Below are positions 23,423 to 36,199 of a stretch of DNA of 64,000 bases, piece after piece. The notes under the pieces are model-generated. The model saw nothing but the letters and a program-made list of their open reading frames with translations. It searched no databases and was not told the DNA's origin. How positions within the stretch are numbered: position 1 is the stretch's first letter; each line of letters opens with the position of its first letter. A program made the translations under genes and the position numbers. The DNA comes from Gamsiella multidivaricata. Taxonomy: Eukaryota > Mortierellomycota > Mortierellomycetes > Mortierellales > Mortierellaceae. The stretch spans positions 124,001 to 188,000 of the forward strand of contig NW_026251728.1 in NCBI RefSeq assembly GCF_025024155.1. The letters are read 5' to 3'.

Positions 23423-24775
23423 TCATCGGAACTCGTATGATCCAAATGAGGAGCGTTCCGCCACATGGTCAAGACTCAATTCCTGGAATCTATTATCAAA
23501 CGACGAACAAAAAAAAAAAATTCCCCCATCGTGTCAATTGTCTGTTGCCATTGTCGATTGACTGGAGCCACGCGTCTATTTCTTTCAGTAAAAGACTTAC
23601 TTTTCACTCGATTGGTGATAGTAGTACCCATTGATCCGGCCAGTCTGCTTGTGATAACAAATGTAATAAAACCCGGCGAAACTTGCGCCAGTGATACCCT
23701 CGACATGATGGTCAGGTACCAGGAAATGTTCCTTCCACCTCATGAAGACCACATCCACCTTGCGAAAGTCGCACTTTGCATCCTCAAGCCCGCTTAGGTG
23801 GTTGACATTCTCAAAGGGCTTGAACTTTTTCTATCCACCGAAAAGGCGAAGCCGATGCAATTATAAAAAGAATAGAGATGGGTTAATAAAAAAACAGTCG
23901 CGGCCATGCGCCCAAGTGATCCAAGTGATCCAAGTGACAAAGAAAAAAGAGATGGGCTTGTGGCTCGGTTGTGCTGCTTACCCAATGCTCCTCATCTGTC
24001 ACTTCGCTTGCGTCCCATTTTTGTGTCAAAAAAGAGTATTCCATTCCAACGATCTCGGCGTCAAAGAACGTTGTCAGTTCTGGGTATTCTTCTGTCAGTC
24101 CCTTGATGTGAAGGTAGCCGCATAATGTCGAATCGTTTAGGTTCACGTCCTACATATTAAATGAGACATAAAAGAATAAGCACATCAATCCCAAGCAAGA
24201 ATATGCCCTGAAAGGAAAAGAAAAAGAGATGAAAGGGAGCTGTGTTCGCTTACCTTGATGTCGACCATGACTTCGTAACCGTGGCTTCCAGACTTTTGCA
24301 TGCCCTGGAACTTGCTACCTGGGTACAGATGACATGTCCTTGTAGGCATCTGTCGAATGGACTCGAATGGATCCCTCTTGCGTTGTTCCTGTTGTGCCTT
24401 CAGCAATTGCTGTTTCTTCAGGAGTGCCTGCTGCTTCAACTGAGCCAGTGCATGTGAGCTGGAGGAGATCTGTAACGGACAGGTTGAGAGGTGTCCCTGG
24501 AAATGGACAGGGGAGATGTGCTGGTGGGCATAGCTGTTCCTTTGATCGTTCCTGTTACTGCTGCTGTTGTTGTTGTTGTTGTTGTTGTTGTTGCCGTCGA
24601 AGTTGTTAAAGGTATCGTTATGGCCGAGGATGACAGCTTGCATGAGGGCGTCGTCTGAGACAGGGCAGGTACAGACTGCTTCGACTGATAGGTCAATGGG
24701 GCCGGTAAGGGCGGTTGTGATGACGGCGGTCTCCTGGACGGGATCTGCGGCGGCAACGCGGGCAAAGACAGGCAT
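23423..24775 (-). CDS. gid4: GID4/Vid24, substrate receptor of the GID/CTLH ubiquitin ligase
   Basis: Exons 24775-24254, 24149-23982, 23830-23601, 23489-23423 (minus) join in phase to 328 residues. The Gid4 beta-barrel domain starts near residue 150: [60 protein letters not shown], then [32 protein letters not shown] and the C-terminal [20 protein letters not shown]. Family knowledge: GID4 recognises N-terminal proline degrons and, in yeast, sends gluconeogenic enzymes to degradation on glucose return. The N-terminal ~145 residues are unstructured, with an Asn run from a GTT repeat and a Gln/Lys helix. An in-frame ATG at 24991 would add 72 low-complexity residues; I take that stretch as leader. 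Intron 2 holds a CCAAGTGAT triplet repeat near 23913. Confidence 0.95.
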
Positions 24776-25601
24776 GGCGGCTGGCGTCTTGTTCTGAGTT
24801 TGAATCAGAAGAGAGAGGGGCTGGCTACTTGCAACGGTTCCTGGGGATTGAGGAGCGAGGGAGAAGAGGGTAGTAGGGGATGGCAACGGCGGCAGTATGG
24901 GTAGAAAATAAAGCGACAGTGGTGTAACGAAGCGAGGGAAGTGAGGGAGGTGAAGAGAACAGTGGAAATGAGGAAGGAAAGGCGAACACAAGGTTTCTCT
25001 TTGTTTTTATGAAAGCTGCTGTGATGCACAGCAGGCAGCAGCAGCCAAGGTCCTTCGCTCCACACAACATTCTTTTTTTTTGCGGCAGGCAGGGGGTCGG
25101 AGGCACCACCTGACTCCATTCAAATTGACAGTAAACCACTCAATGCTTCCCACGCTACCTTGCTACCTCTTTTTCCTCTCGTCTCTCTTTTTTTCTCTCC
25201 ACCATCTTGCTCCGAGCATCCATTCGTGGAGGGTATCAGTCAAGTCAACATGGAAGAAGAGGAGATGAAAGACCTCCTTTTTTTTTTCTTTTTTTTATTT
25301 CTGAGGATGTATCTTTTCATAGTGTCCTGACACACAACGTGGTAGAAGTACACATGGGTGAAGAAAGGGAGGGGTCAGTAATGGATAGGGTAAGCTGGGA
25401 TGGATTGGAACCCGCTTTTGATGCTCACTACAAAAGACCTTCTTCTTTGGTTGAATGTGGTTGAATAAAAGTTTATTGTTGAGTCCATTCCTGGGAGGGT
25501 CACACGGCCCCAGATGGTTTCCCACGATACCATTGGTCCACGGTCCATGAACGTCTTTGTCCGTTGTACAATAGACCCATAACATCGTTTTGCCTACTAG
25601 T
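24776..25601. other. Intergenic: gid4 upstream, RCC1-like downstream
   Basis: CT-rich 5' flank of gid4 followed by the 3' flank of the next minus-strand gene. Open frames here are low-complexity. No gene seen. Confidence 0.45.
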
Positions 25602-27369
25602 CTACTTGTCATCGTACTCAACAACCGCCAAGGCGCCATCCTGACCTAGTGCGACATCGTGCACAACGACCTTGCGTCCGTCTTGTTCCAGAGGCATCTT
25701 CACTCTCTTTGGCACATAGCTGTGTTCAAAGTCGCCATGGCCCAGGCGCCCTGTCTTGCCACATGTACCCCATGTGTAAAGATCCCCCTTATCTGAAAAA
25801 AGAAAAAAAAATTGATATGGTTACTCAACCGCATGGCAACAGAAAACCGTTTCAAGCGCTTTGAATGCCTTACCATCGATGGCCGCGGCATAGTCCGTGC
25901 TGGCGACAATTTTTCGGACCCCAGATAGCGCTGTGATCTGTTCGGGCATCAAGATCTGGATCTTGTCATGACCCAGACCCAGGGCTCCGTATCCACATGT
26001 GTACACTTTCCCACTCTCAGTCAGCAGCAATCCAAACGTGCCTCCTGCAGCCACGGACGCAATTACTTCTGTCTTAGGGATAGGGTGCGGAATGTGAATC
26101 GGTTCGAGGATCTACCGCGGAGAAAAAGGAAAAAAAAAAAAGAAGAGGCAAGAAGTAGATCAGATATCGAAACGAGGATCCCAATAACAATGGGGGTGCA
26201 TGGAATAATTCTCTGTAGGGATAAGGGCTTTACCCTGTCGATCTTCTTGTTGACCATGCATTGGCCGTACTCAGCGTTGCCCCAGATCCAGATCTGGTGA
26301 TTCTCCAGCAATGCAAGAGTAAAATCCGTTGAAGTCGAGATCTCCTTAATCCGTCCGACCTCCTTCCCTCGAGCTTTCCAGCTCAGTCGCTCAATCAGTG
26401 TTGGCAAAGCGCGATCAGAACTCGACTCGGGGCCTAAACCAAGTTGCCCATCTGCTCCCCATCCCATCGAGTACAAGTTGCCTTGATCTATCGAAAATCA
26501 TAATTCAGGATCAGTATTCGAGTTGAATGATGGCTACCAAGTCTCTTTAGGATTCGTACGTACCCGTGCGAAGAACGGTATGATCGAGTCCACATTCCAC
26601 CTGAACAACATTCTCATTCGGATCTAGGAGCTGCACTTGAGTGGGCGAAGGCTCAAACACGAACCCCGCGACTTGCTCGCCTATGAGTTCCTTGCCGAAC
26701 GTATCCTTCGATCCTCCTAATCCCAGCTGCCCATACATCGAGTTTCCAAACCCAAAAAGCATTGTCTTTTTCGATGCTCCCGATGCTGTTGCTTCTGAAG
26801 ATTGCTTGCTATCTGCTGAATCGATATCCTGCTCTTTGGCGAGCAACATGGAGTGCTCGCGACCACAGGCGACCGCCAAGATCTCCATGCCCGTGGTATC
26901 GATCGCGCTGAAGGTACTCTCATTATCTCTAGATCCGCCACCGAGCTGGCCGCTGTGGTTCATGCCGCCTCCCAAGACTCCGGCTTCGCCATCGCCGGAG
27001 AGCGCGATCAGGCGGTGGGATGCTCCTGCTGCTATCCGGGTCTTGTTTGGTCCCTGCAGTCCAGCGGTATGTCAATAGCATTAGGTATTAGGTATGGATG
27101 TTGCCCAATGTTTTGGATAAGAACACGCCTAATTGCCCATTGATTAACACAAATTAGACTAGGCAAATTGTTGAAAGTGGTACCTGGGCAATGATGGAGT
27201 CGCTCTCAAAGACTGTCATGTCCGTTGACCCGTAACCCCATTCGACGACGGATGCCTTTGCGCGCCATGCTGAACTGTGGAACTGACTGAGCCGGAGGGT
27301 TGCATGTCTGAAGACAAATCCCCGCTGCTGTCGCGTTGCATGAGCGAGTGTCCTTGCGACGTTCATCAT
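25602..27369 (-). CDS. Mitochondrial RCC1-like repeat protein (RCC1L type)
   Basis: Exons 27369-27184, 27053-26564, 26487-26234, 26111-25874, 25792-25602 (minus) join in phase to 452 residues. RCC1 repeats are spread along the whole protein: VVEWGYGST, GGGMNHSGQLGG, LFGFGNSMYGQLGLG, LYSMGWGADGQLGLG, IWIWGNAEYGQC, VYTCGYGALGLGHD and LYTWGTCGKTGRLGHGD, which predicts a seven-bladed propeller. The first ~40 residues (MMNVARTLAHATRQQRG, then RHATLRLSQF) are basic and hydroxylated, as in a mitochondrial presequence; the human mitochondrial relative RCC1L works in mitoribosome assembly. Orthology is inferred from presequence plus repeats. It is divergent from elg1, with 228 bp between start codons. 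Confidence 0.85.
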
Positions 27370-27597
27370 TCGATACGGTAATGAAGAGAAGGTCGCGTCT
27401 TTGCGCCTGACCGAGCGTGTATGTATCGCGGGAAAGTGGTGTTGTTTGAATGAAGACCCGTCAAATGAAGGGACTGTCTTCATTCAATTGAACACAACAA
27501 AAGCGCGTTGTTGGGATTGCGAAACAAGCGTTTCGAAATACAAACAAGGACACGCATCCTCCATCTTTGACGTGTTGCACCTCCATTTCATCCTCAC
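27370..27597. promoter_or_regulatory. Divergent promoter region, RCC1-like / elg1
   Basis: Only 228 bp separate the two start codons on opposite strands, so both promoters and 5' leaders must share this stretch. No TATA box is obvious. Confidence 0.5.
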
Positions 27598-30500
27598 ATG
27601 TCCAACATGGTGGTGCCCACACCATCGCACCAGGAGACGCAGGGACCGGACGCAGGACCTGACCAGGATTTGCTCAAGGCCTCGACCACTCCGGTTGCTG
27701 CATCCTCGACAGAAGAACAGGCGATATCACACTCTGTTCAAGAAGAGACTAGGCCTGCTCTCAGGGCTGAAGCAACAGCAGAGCAGACCACGACTCCCAC
27801 GAATACCCAAAAGCCAGAGCCCACAACTGCAGCCTCAGAGATGGCCATTACACCTGTGCCAGCTCAGACTCAGGCACCGAAGCAAGTCTTCTCACTCTTT
27901 TTGACACCGGAGCAACGGAAAAAGAAACTCGAAGCCGAAGGCCTCTCCACCGTTGCACTTTCCAAACGTGGCCGGAAACCTAAACCCAAAGGCCCCACCG
28001 GTATCGCCGCCCCTCCTTCTCCTCACTCCATGATAACTTCTAAACCATCGATCGATCCCAAATCCATCGTTGACCCCAATATCTCCAAAAACGGCGAGAC
28101 ACACCCCTTCTTTCAAGAGATCAAGGCCACCTCTCAATTGCACGTCACCTCCTCCGCGAGCAGTTCAGGATCTGACGCTGCGAACGGACATCACGCTAAT
28201 ACCCGCAGATGGTTGAACGACAAACCACAGGAATCGCCCTTCCCGCTAAGACATCAGCAATTCCATGGATCGGAGACCATTGATGTGATTAATGGCGTCG
28301 TCGCACGGCTCTGTGGCATTAACGCATCCTCGCCTACAGCTCCAGCCAGCACAGTAGAAACACTACATGAGATTGCGAAGAGGTCTTCTGGAAACACGGA
28401 GCATAAACTTTGTGGATGGTATTCTCTCCGCGCCTCGCCCGATCTGGGGATCACAGCTCCGCAATACACGGTCAAGCCTCGCGGGAAGGACTGCTGGACA
28501 CACTGGGGTAGAAGCACAGGCGCGGATACGGATCGGGAACAGAAATGGAGGGCCTGGTCGGAACGCAATCACCGGTTACAGAAGCCGACCGAGCGGGAGA
28601 GACAACTCGTCAGTCCCAGAAACAGCGGAGCTTCTCCAGCGGAGGAGTTTGAGTCCTGCCAGCGAGTCGCCGCAAATCAAGATCTGTGGCAGCGGACGTG
28701 GGCGACGACGCTCTTATCGAATGCGAGATTAACACCGGGATTGGAATCGACGGCGACAGATGTACAACTGCCAGCAGCAGATTTGGCAAGGGTAGGAGAG
28801 TTATGGACGGAGAAGTATCGACCGCATCAGGGAGCCGAGGTGTTGGGGAACCGCGCCAATACGGAGTACTTGACGCAGTGGTTGAAAGGCTTGGAGGTCT
28901 CGGGGTGGACACTGAACCCAGAAGAAGCAGGCGCAGGCGGGAATGGTATGGCCAAAAAGACAGCAGATATTATTATGGGCACAGCCAGAAAGCGTAGGAA
29001 GCGTCCAAGGCGAAGAGGAGGCCCGGAGCTAGACGATTTCATTGTGTACGACGACGATGACGATTTTGAGAGTCCTTATGACTACTTGAGCGATGAGGAC
29101 GATGGCTTCTTTGCGGCACCCAAGCCCTTGTCTTCGTTTTCGCGGTTGGCATATAGTGACACACCAGAGTCGGCTCATTCAGGGAGGACGTTACCAAAAA
29201 AGGTCGATATCAAATCCAACACGGTCCTCTTGAGTGGTCCCACGGGAAGTTGCAAAACTGCGGCGGTGTATGCATGTGCAGAAGAGAGCGGATATGAAGT
29301 ATTTGAGGTGTCGCCAGGCACAAGGAGGACAGGGAAGGAGGTTTTGGGACTTGTGGGCGAGATGGCAGAGAACCACCATGTGCATGTTGTCCCCGGAAAG
29401 TCGGACGTCAAGGACGATGTTGTATCGATAATGGGCGGGAAGAGTCATGAGAGCCCGGTGGCTACACCTGCGGCAACACCTGTGGCAACTTCGACGATTC
29501 AAGCATTTTTTCAGCGGAGTCAGCAGAACCAGGCTAGTCAGCGACAACAGCAACAACAACGGCAACAGCAACATCAGGAGATGTCAGAGAACGGGGATGA
29601 TGAGTATATGGACGAGTCTTCAGATGTGGATATAGATGATTCCGATGGCCGTCATTCGCCAGCGGCCCCTCCGAACGATACCCAGCGGACGACAAGGTCG
29701 TCATCATCGTTTTCATCGTCCTCAGTCGCGGATGGGGGGAAAAGTAGCAGCCCGGCGTTTCATGAGGACACGCTTTCGGATCTGTACTCTCTCCTGTCGA
29801 CGACGAATCCTCGGCAGTCTTTGATTCTTTTGGAAGAGGTCGATATTTTGTTTGAAGACGACAAGGGCTTCTGGGCGAGCATCATGACCCTCCTCTCAAA
29901 GAGTCGGCGACCTGTCGTCATGACCTGCAATGGTGAGTCGTTCCTCACCACTTGCTACTTAACATGTTCAGACATCTATACTATCCGCCACCAATTCCTA
30001 ATCGTATCGACTTGTGACACTCTTACAACAACTTAGATGTCTCGAAGATCCCTGCAGAATCTCTCCGCTTCCAAGAACATCTGGAATTTACCCGACCCTG
30101 TCTTCGTGAACTTCACCAATACCTCTCATCCGTCTGTAGGATCGAAGGATTCATCTGCTCGTCCGAATATATTCTTGGACTGATCAAACACTGCCGATAC
30201 GACGTGCGGAAGTGTCTTATGCAACTTCAGTATGATGCAGGCGTCATACGGAGCAAACCAGCCCTCTCACGATCGTCCTCTGGCATCTTGTCCGCGAATC
30301 GCAGTACCACCCCGGTGCCCGTATCACCTAGCAATCCAGTGAACAATCATGGAGATGGATTACAAAATGGAAACAGGACAGGAAACGGGGCAGGGTCGCC
30401 AGCTCGGAAGAAGCCGCAGCGGCTGTTGAGGATCAGCGCGAAAGGAATTGTGCCGGCCTCAGCGCCTGTGGGATTAATGGATCGGAAGGTGGGGTTGAAC

Positions 30501-31102
30501 CCGAAACAGGAATTGGAGCGCCTGGATGTTCAGGCGCAGTATGCAGAGATGATGTCCTTGTGCGATTCTGGGCTGCGGATGAAACCTGCGCGCGTTATTC
30601 AGGTACGTAGAGTGGATTGAGCAATATTCTTGTCGCGACATTCATCGATTTCTAAAGCAAGAACCATGGCTGATTGATACGCTTTTTTTTTATTATTATT
30701 TTTTTATTTTTTATTTTTTCGCTCTTTTAGTACTATGAAGCAGACCAGTTCGAGGCGAGTAAGGACGATGTGGTGGGACAACACTTTTCGGTCTACAAGC
30801 GACCATCGGGCGCAGACCACTTGTTGCTGGATCAAGAGATCGCCTGTCTTGTGGAGGAGGGCAGCGAATCCTTATATATGTCCCTGGCGGAGGAACAAGG
30901 GATGTCACCGACGTTTTCTTTTGAAGATACGATCAAGAAGGATGATCCTGCACAGTCGCTCTCAAAGAATTTTGTTCCACAGAACGATGCTATGGCAAGG
31001 TATGATGCTCTTCCCCTTTATTCGCGTGTATCGAATAAGGCGCGCTGTGTGTGATTCATTATACGTCTTGACAGATCAAAGAAACCTTTATTTTTCCATT
31101 TC

Positions 31103-31133
<31 letters not shown>

Positions 31134-31448
31134 TTTCGTTAACGAAAATATGGACTATTTTTACTTTTTCTTTATAGAAACGTACAAAACATGCAACCTG
31201 CATTGGAACAGACATTATCGCTGCACGGACTCCGGTTCAACCTCGACACAACTTTCGAGATCTACGCACCATTACTCCGGTCCATGATCCACGCAGAGGC
31301 TATCAACACGGTCATACCCACCGGCAAACGAACCATGCGCAGCGGTGGACATTTGCGACGGCACCTCAACAGGCTATCGGATTCTGAGCGTGGGTTGATG
31401 CTCGCCACTGCTTTTTCGTTGCCATTGTCATCCTTGTCATCTCCGTAA
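27598..31448 (+). CDS. elg1: Elg1/ATAD5-type RFC-like clamp unloader, AAA+ ATPase
   Basis: Exons 27598-29932, 30037-30602, 30731-30999, 31178-31448 join in phase to 1146 residues. After a disordered N-terminal half comes LWTEKYRPHQGAEVLGN (about 400), then Walker A GPTGSCKT near 545, the sensor-like segment VFEVSPGTRRTGKEVL, Walker B-like LILLEEVDILF near 745, and MTCNDVSKIP across the first intron. ESLRFQEHLEF and the Cys-rich helical region follow. This order is that of Elg1/ATAD5, which with Rfc2-5 unloads PCNA behind replication forks. Between Walker A and B is a long Q- and acid-rich insert (about 620-735), as in ATAD5. The N-terminus should hold PIP and SUMO motifs, but I see no clear PIP box. 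An alternative family, Ctf18 or Rad24, is less likely. Confidence 0.88.
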
Positions 31449-31916
31449 GCTAGAATCGAGAAATAGTATTAACCCCTCGACATGTAAATTATAGACAGGT
31501 CTTCTTTTTTTTCTTTTTGATAATAATAATAAGAAAAAAAACGACTGTATGCTGGTCCCCCCCCCCCCCCCCCCCCCCCCCGGGGTCAAAAATGTACATG
31601 TGGATTGCATGTTGAGGTCGTAATTGGCTTTTACTTGTGGGATGCTTTTTTTTTATTTATTTTTTATTTTGTTCTTGTTCTAGGATGGGGATTATAGCGT
31701 GTTACTTTTTTGGAGGATGAAGTATCTTGACAGCATCCTTCGTGTACACATAAGAAGCACCACTCCAGATCGTCGTCGCCGCACATGTGTATCTATTAAC
31801 GATTATATCCGTAAGCAGTAAAAAAAAAAAAAAAAAGGAAAAAAAGAACAGAAGTCAGTAAAAACGCGACCAAATCTTCAAAGACATCCATACCCTACGC
31901 CGCCCAACCACTTGAC
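31449..31916. other. Convergent intergenic with a 25-bp C run
   Basis: Lies between the 3' ends of elg1 (plus) and crd1 (minus). Contains C25 at 31557-31581, flanked by T- and A-rich tracts, and an A16 tract near 31820. No gene. Confidence 0.6.
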
Positions 31917-33325
31917 CTACCCAAGGTAATCGAGTCCCACGTGTCCTGTGAACTCAAAAACAGGCGCTAAGAGCGACAGACAGATATAGGCCATCTGGAT
32001 TGCCGTGTTGACTTTACTAATCATCGTTGGATGGACTTCCGCCGAGGGAATCGAGAAATCCCAGTACCGCGTAAAGGTCTTAGGTTCCGGTAGCGAAATA
32101 TATCGATAATAGAATGAAGCCAAAATGAGACCCGCATCCCGCCCAAGAATAATTCCTGCAATCGGAATAGGTATGAGGTGCTGCATTGCCAAAGTCACAG
32201 TCAAGATCGTCATCAGCGTCTTGTCAGCCATGGGGTCCAGGATCGTCCCGACGATGCTTTGCATTTTGAATCGGCGGGCTATCCAGCCATCTAACTAAGG
32301 GGGGGTTTTTTGTTTTGTTTTTGGCGGAAGTATTGGTGGAGTGTTAGCCTTTCCCTAGGATATGTTGCTTCATGTCGATGGTGGATCTGGGTGGATATAT
32401 GAAATAAAAGACTTACGCCGTCCGTGATACTGGCGACACCAAAGAGGATAGCGGCATTGGTATAATCTCCTTGCAAGACCCAATATCCGATCACCGGGGC
32501 AGCGACTAGCCGTGTGAACGTCAAGAAGTTGGGCAATGTATAGATATTTTCGTGCAATAAAATCTATCAAACACAGAAGACAAGTCAATTGATCCACGGT
32601 CAGCGTTGTCCTTGCTCATGTCCTGTCCTGGTTCGATTTTAGATAGCGGAGACAAAGTACTCGAAGGCTGCACACCTTCTTGACGCCCTTTGATTTTGAA
32701 GTGTCCTCCTGATCCAGGTCCGTTTGTGGTTCCTTTGATCCCATATTTGTTGAAAACGAGCAACTTTGGATGACGATCAGACTCTTCTTTGCAGAAGGCG
32801 ATATCCTATCCGGAAGCGAAATAAATATATGACGAAGGAGGTATGTCAGAATCGTACTTGACAATGTGCAGATATTTCTTTTGCGTGGCCAGAGAGGATT
32901 TCCAATGATGGCAGAGCAATTGAAAGATCGGATCAGATATACGCAAGTCTTATTTCGGCAATAAATGCGCACAGGCGCCGAAGGATACCTTTGCCATGGT
33001 CTTTCAAAGATATATCCATATCGCGCCAAGGATCCCGGCGTCCTGTTAACACATAAAAAAAAGTAAAAAAAAAAAAAAGGGAGAACCATGGCATCAACAA
33101 TTGAGGAAAGATAATGGCGTTTTCCTGCTAGATAGAAAGCATTGAGGTTGATATGATAACTGATTGTCCTGCGGAGTGGGTCCTTACGTGCGGTGTATGC
33201 ACCTAGCGAGGATTGGTGACCTGAAAGGCAGGGTGTTGTTAGTCCTTGCAAGCATATGAAGAGATCGGACCCTGGTCTGGCTTAAGAGTGGTTGAGGAAG
33301 GGGGAGTCGTTGTACGAAACCCCAT
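31917..33325 (-). CDS. crd1: Cardiolipin synthase, CDP-alcohol phosphatidyltransferase (mitochondrial)
   Basis: Exons 33325-33316, 33220-33188, 33042-32943, 32805-32676, 32563-32417, 32294-31917 (minus) join in phase to 265 residues. The enzyme joins phosphatidylglycerol and CDP-diacylglycerol to make cardiolipin in the inner membrane. The active-site signature D-G-x2-A-R-x8-G-x3-D-x3-D is complete across the last intron: DGWIARRF...GTILDPMADK. HENIYTLPNFLTFTR precedes it, and hydrophobic helices follow. The N-terminal ~100 residues are basic and Ser-rich, fitting a mitochondrial leader. The last three exons are secure. The first three rest on splice consensus (GACTAAC branch point before exon 2) and phase, and include exons of 10 and 33 bp; a start further upstream in the same frame is possible. 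Confidence 0.85.
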
Positions 33326-33770
33326 GAGGACTTGCAGGCCATGGAGGAGGGAAGCAGAAAGGAAAGCAGAGCAAGGGAATGGGTGGAACGGAGTGAGGAT
33401 GAGAATGAGGATGAGAATGAGAGGACGGCGGAAAGACAAAGGGCAGATCAAAAGGAATCGGAGGAGTGTGGAGCTGAGGAGAGAGAGTCTGCCTGCCTTT
33501 TTTGTCAAAATGGGTGGTGAGAAGTCGCGCATGAGCGCGCGAACGTGACGTAGCATTTGCACCGTTATTCTCATCTGATCATCATCCTCGCTTCTTTCAT
33601 CCATCTCAATCCCTTCACGCATTCTCTGCAAAGGACACCCGCTCGACCTCAAGGACCTCCCTTTTTCTCTTACGGAAACACGAGTTAGGAGGAAGCAAAG
33701 CAACAGGGACCAACACAGGACCATCGTCACCACCCCACTCAAGTTCACGACAAACGCCATCATCGTCATC
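33326..33770. promoter_or_regulatory. Divergent promoter region, crd1 / yif1
   Basis: About 445 bp between the proposed crd1 start and the yif1 ATG. It contains an imperfect GAGGAT/GAGAAT repeat near 33397-33422 and a CGCGCATGAGCGCGCG GC-rich palindrome-like block near 33526-33542. No separate gene. Confidence 0.45.
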
Positions 33771-35651
33771 ATGAACCCATACGAGAACACGGGCGGATAC
33801 TCTCAACCGCAGCCCAGACACAACGCCCAGCAGCCATACCAGCAGCAGCAGCAACCTCAACAGCAGCAGGGCTCCTACTACACATCCAACAAATACAACC
33901 CCAATGCCTACCAGCCTCAACCTCAGCAGCAACAGTACCAACAACGGAACCATATGACCTCGCCTCCACCTCTTCAGCATCCCGTACCTACTCATCCTCC
34001 TGTGCAGATGCGTGATCCCGTTCCCTCCCCCTCCCCAAGGATGGCTTACACCCAAGCTCAAGGACAAGGCCAACAAGGACAGGGACAGCCGTACCAGCAG
34101 AATCAGTACCGTTCTCAGCAGCGATCTAGCTTTGAACAGCAACAGCAGCCCTATGGAGGATCGCCTCGGACTCAATATATGTCTCCTCAACAGCATCATC
34201 AATCCTTGCATCCTCAGCATCAGCAACAGCAGCATCAGCATCAACAACAACAACAACAACAGCAGCAGCAGCAGCAGCAGCACGGTATGCCGTCGTTCCC
34301 TTTCAATCTCAATGACGGAACTACGCAACTGGGCATGCAGTTTGGAAAGTCGGCAGTCATGGCAGGACAGGAATACGTGGAGCAAAATGTATATTTTGCT
34401 ATTTTATTTTTATTTTTCGAGGGCAATTGAAACGTGTCAAACTGTAAAGACAAGCTTCAAATTCCAGTTGCCTAATTATTTTTGTGTGCGTTCGAATGCT
34501 TTAGCTCAATCGCTGGGTCAACCGTGCAGCATTGCAGCCCTACTTTAATGTCAGCAACCAATATGTCGTCAGCAAGCTGAGGCTCCTCGTTTTCCCCTGG
34601 CGCCACAAGGTACTGCGTTCTTTCGTTTGACAAATGGTCAAAAAGGAGTATTGGTGTATATCGTAATACTTACCATTAACCTTCCCTTCCTTATTTTTTC
34701 ATCCAATTGGTACATGAAAAATGACACAATTCTAGTTGTGGACTCGCGTATTAAAGCGGTCAGAGACAACAGGGGAATCGATCGGATACTTGCCTCCACG
34801 AGACGACATCAATTCACCGGACATGTACATCCCTGTCATGGCCTTTGTCACCTATGTCCTCATGATCGGAATCTCCATGGGAGCTACCAGCAAGTAAGTG
34901 GACCCGCACTTTATTACAACTGTCTTTGTCTTTTGCAGCAGCTCTTTTTTGGGGGGGGAGAGATTTTTTTTTATTTTTCTGGTCTTTGGTTTTTGGTTTT
35001 CAATTGCTGATGTTTGCGCTCATGTAATTTGCTTCTAGATTCCGTCCTGACATTCTCGGACCTACTGCCTCGACTGCATTGGCGGTCATTCTGCTGGAGT
35101 TCACTATGATCAAGTTGTGTATCTATCTGCTGAATATCACAAGCGAAGTCCCTATCCTCGATCTCTTGGCCTACTCTGGATACAAATTTGTCGGGTAAGA
35201 AATGACAGGACGTTTTTTTACCTCCTCATCTAAATGTTGAGTGATCAATTATTGATGGATGTCCATTTTGCTCAACTCTTTCTCTTGTTCATTGCTAGGA
35301 TCATTATATCGATTATCGTCCAATTGTCTAATGCCCCGAGATATGTATTCTGGGGCACTTTCTTGTACACCGGAGCAGCGACAGGATTCTTCTTGGTAAA
35401 AAAAAAAATCCTTTTTTTCTATTATTTATCCCTTCCAACTCCACCCTTTTTCGTTTTCTGAAATGATACCCATCTCTAACCACGATGAAAATATATCTCA
35501 TATTGGGATACATTAGCTGCGATCATTAAGATACGTCATCTTGCCGGAATCTTCAGCGGGCACGGTCATGGCTCCCCAGCGAAAGCGCAGGATCCACTTT
35601 TTGATCTGTCTGTCCGTCCTTCAGTTTGGCTTCATGTGGATCCTGGTCTAA
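33771..35651 (+). CDS. yif1: Yif1, Golgi membrane protein of the YIP1/YIF1 transport complex
   Basis: Exons 33771-34388, 34505-34609, 34736-34893, 35039-35194, 35299-35395, 35517-35651 join in phase to 422 residues. The conserved part is C-terminal: GQEYVEQN (about 200), [48 protein letters not shown], then membrane helices [56 protein letters not shown] and a last helix ending FGFMWILV. Yif1 with Yip1 binds Rab GTPases and acts in ER-Golgi traffic. The first ~190 residues are very rich in Gln and Pro, with runs of up to 13 Gln coded by CAA/CAG, longer than the usual Yif1 tail. Convergent with the RING gene. Confidence 0.93.
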
Positions 35652-35663
35652 GCTCGGGCGGTT

Positions 35664-35708
<45 letters not shown>

Positions 35709-36199
35709 CCACCGCCACTAAACAAAAGGAAGAGGGTGTCCTTTCTTTTGCTGTGCAAAGAGAGGATTGTCCAGGATGCGATACAACAATAAGGCGCACG
35801 CGATACCTATCTCACCACCGATCACAATAAATCTACTACATACACATTTTAAGAAAAATAAAGAATGCACGTTGCAACAAAAAAAACCCCCCCAGCTGGT
35901 ATTCACTCGATTAAACGGCGGCGCTCGATTTATTTCGTTGCTTTGTAAATACGAAAAGGTGCAGGACTATGAGGTCTGGAGTAAGACTATGATTACAAGT
36001 TGTTATCTTTTTTTGTTGTTTTAGAGAATATTTTACACATGGGAGAGGGAGACTGATACAGAGAGGTAGTAGAAGGAGAAGAAAAACGCAAAAACACTAA
36101 GAGGTAAAGGAGCCAGAGTGGCAGAGGAAAATGAACAGTGAGGAAGAATGAAAGAAAAGAGACGAATAGATGAGCGAAGCAAAAAAAAAAAAAAAATCT
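35652..36199. other. Convergent 3' spacer, yif1 / RING gene
   Basis: Contains a T9 run followed by an A36 run (35662-35706) and several AT-rich 3'-end-like signals. No gene. Confidence 0.6.

Noticed and set aside
24776..24991. In-frame N-terminal extension of gid4
   Set aside because: CT-rich sequence coding Pro/Leu/Ser; more like a leader. The later ATG at 24775 starts the more protein-like part.
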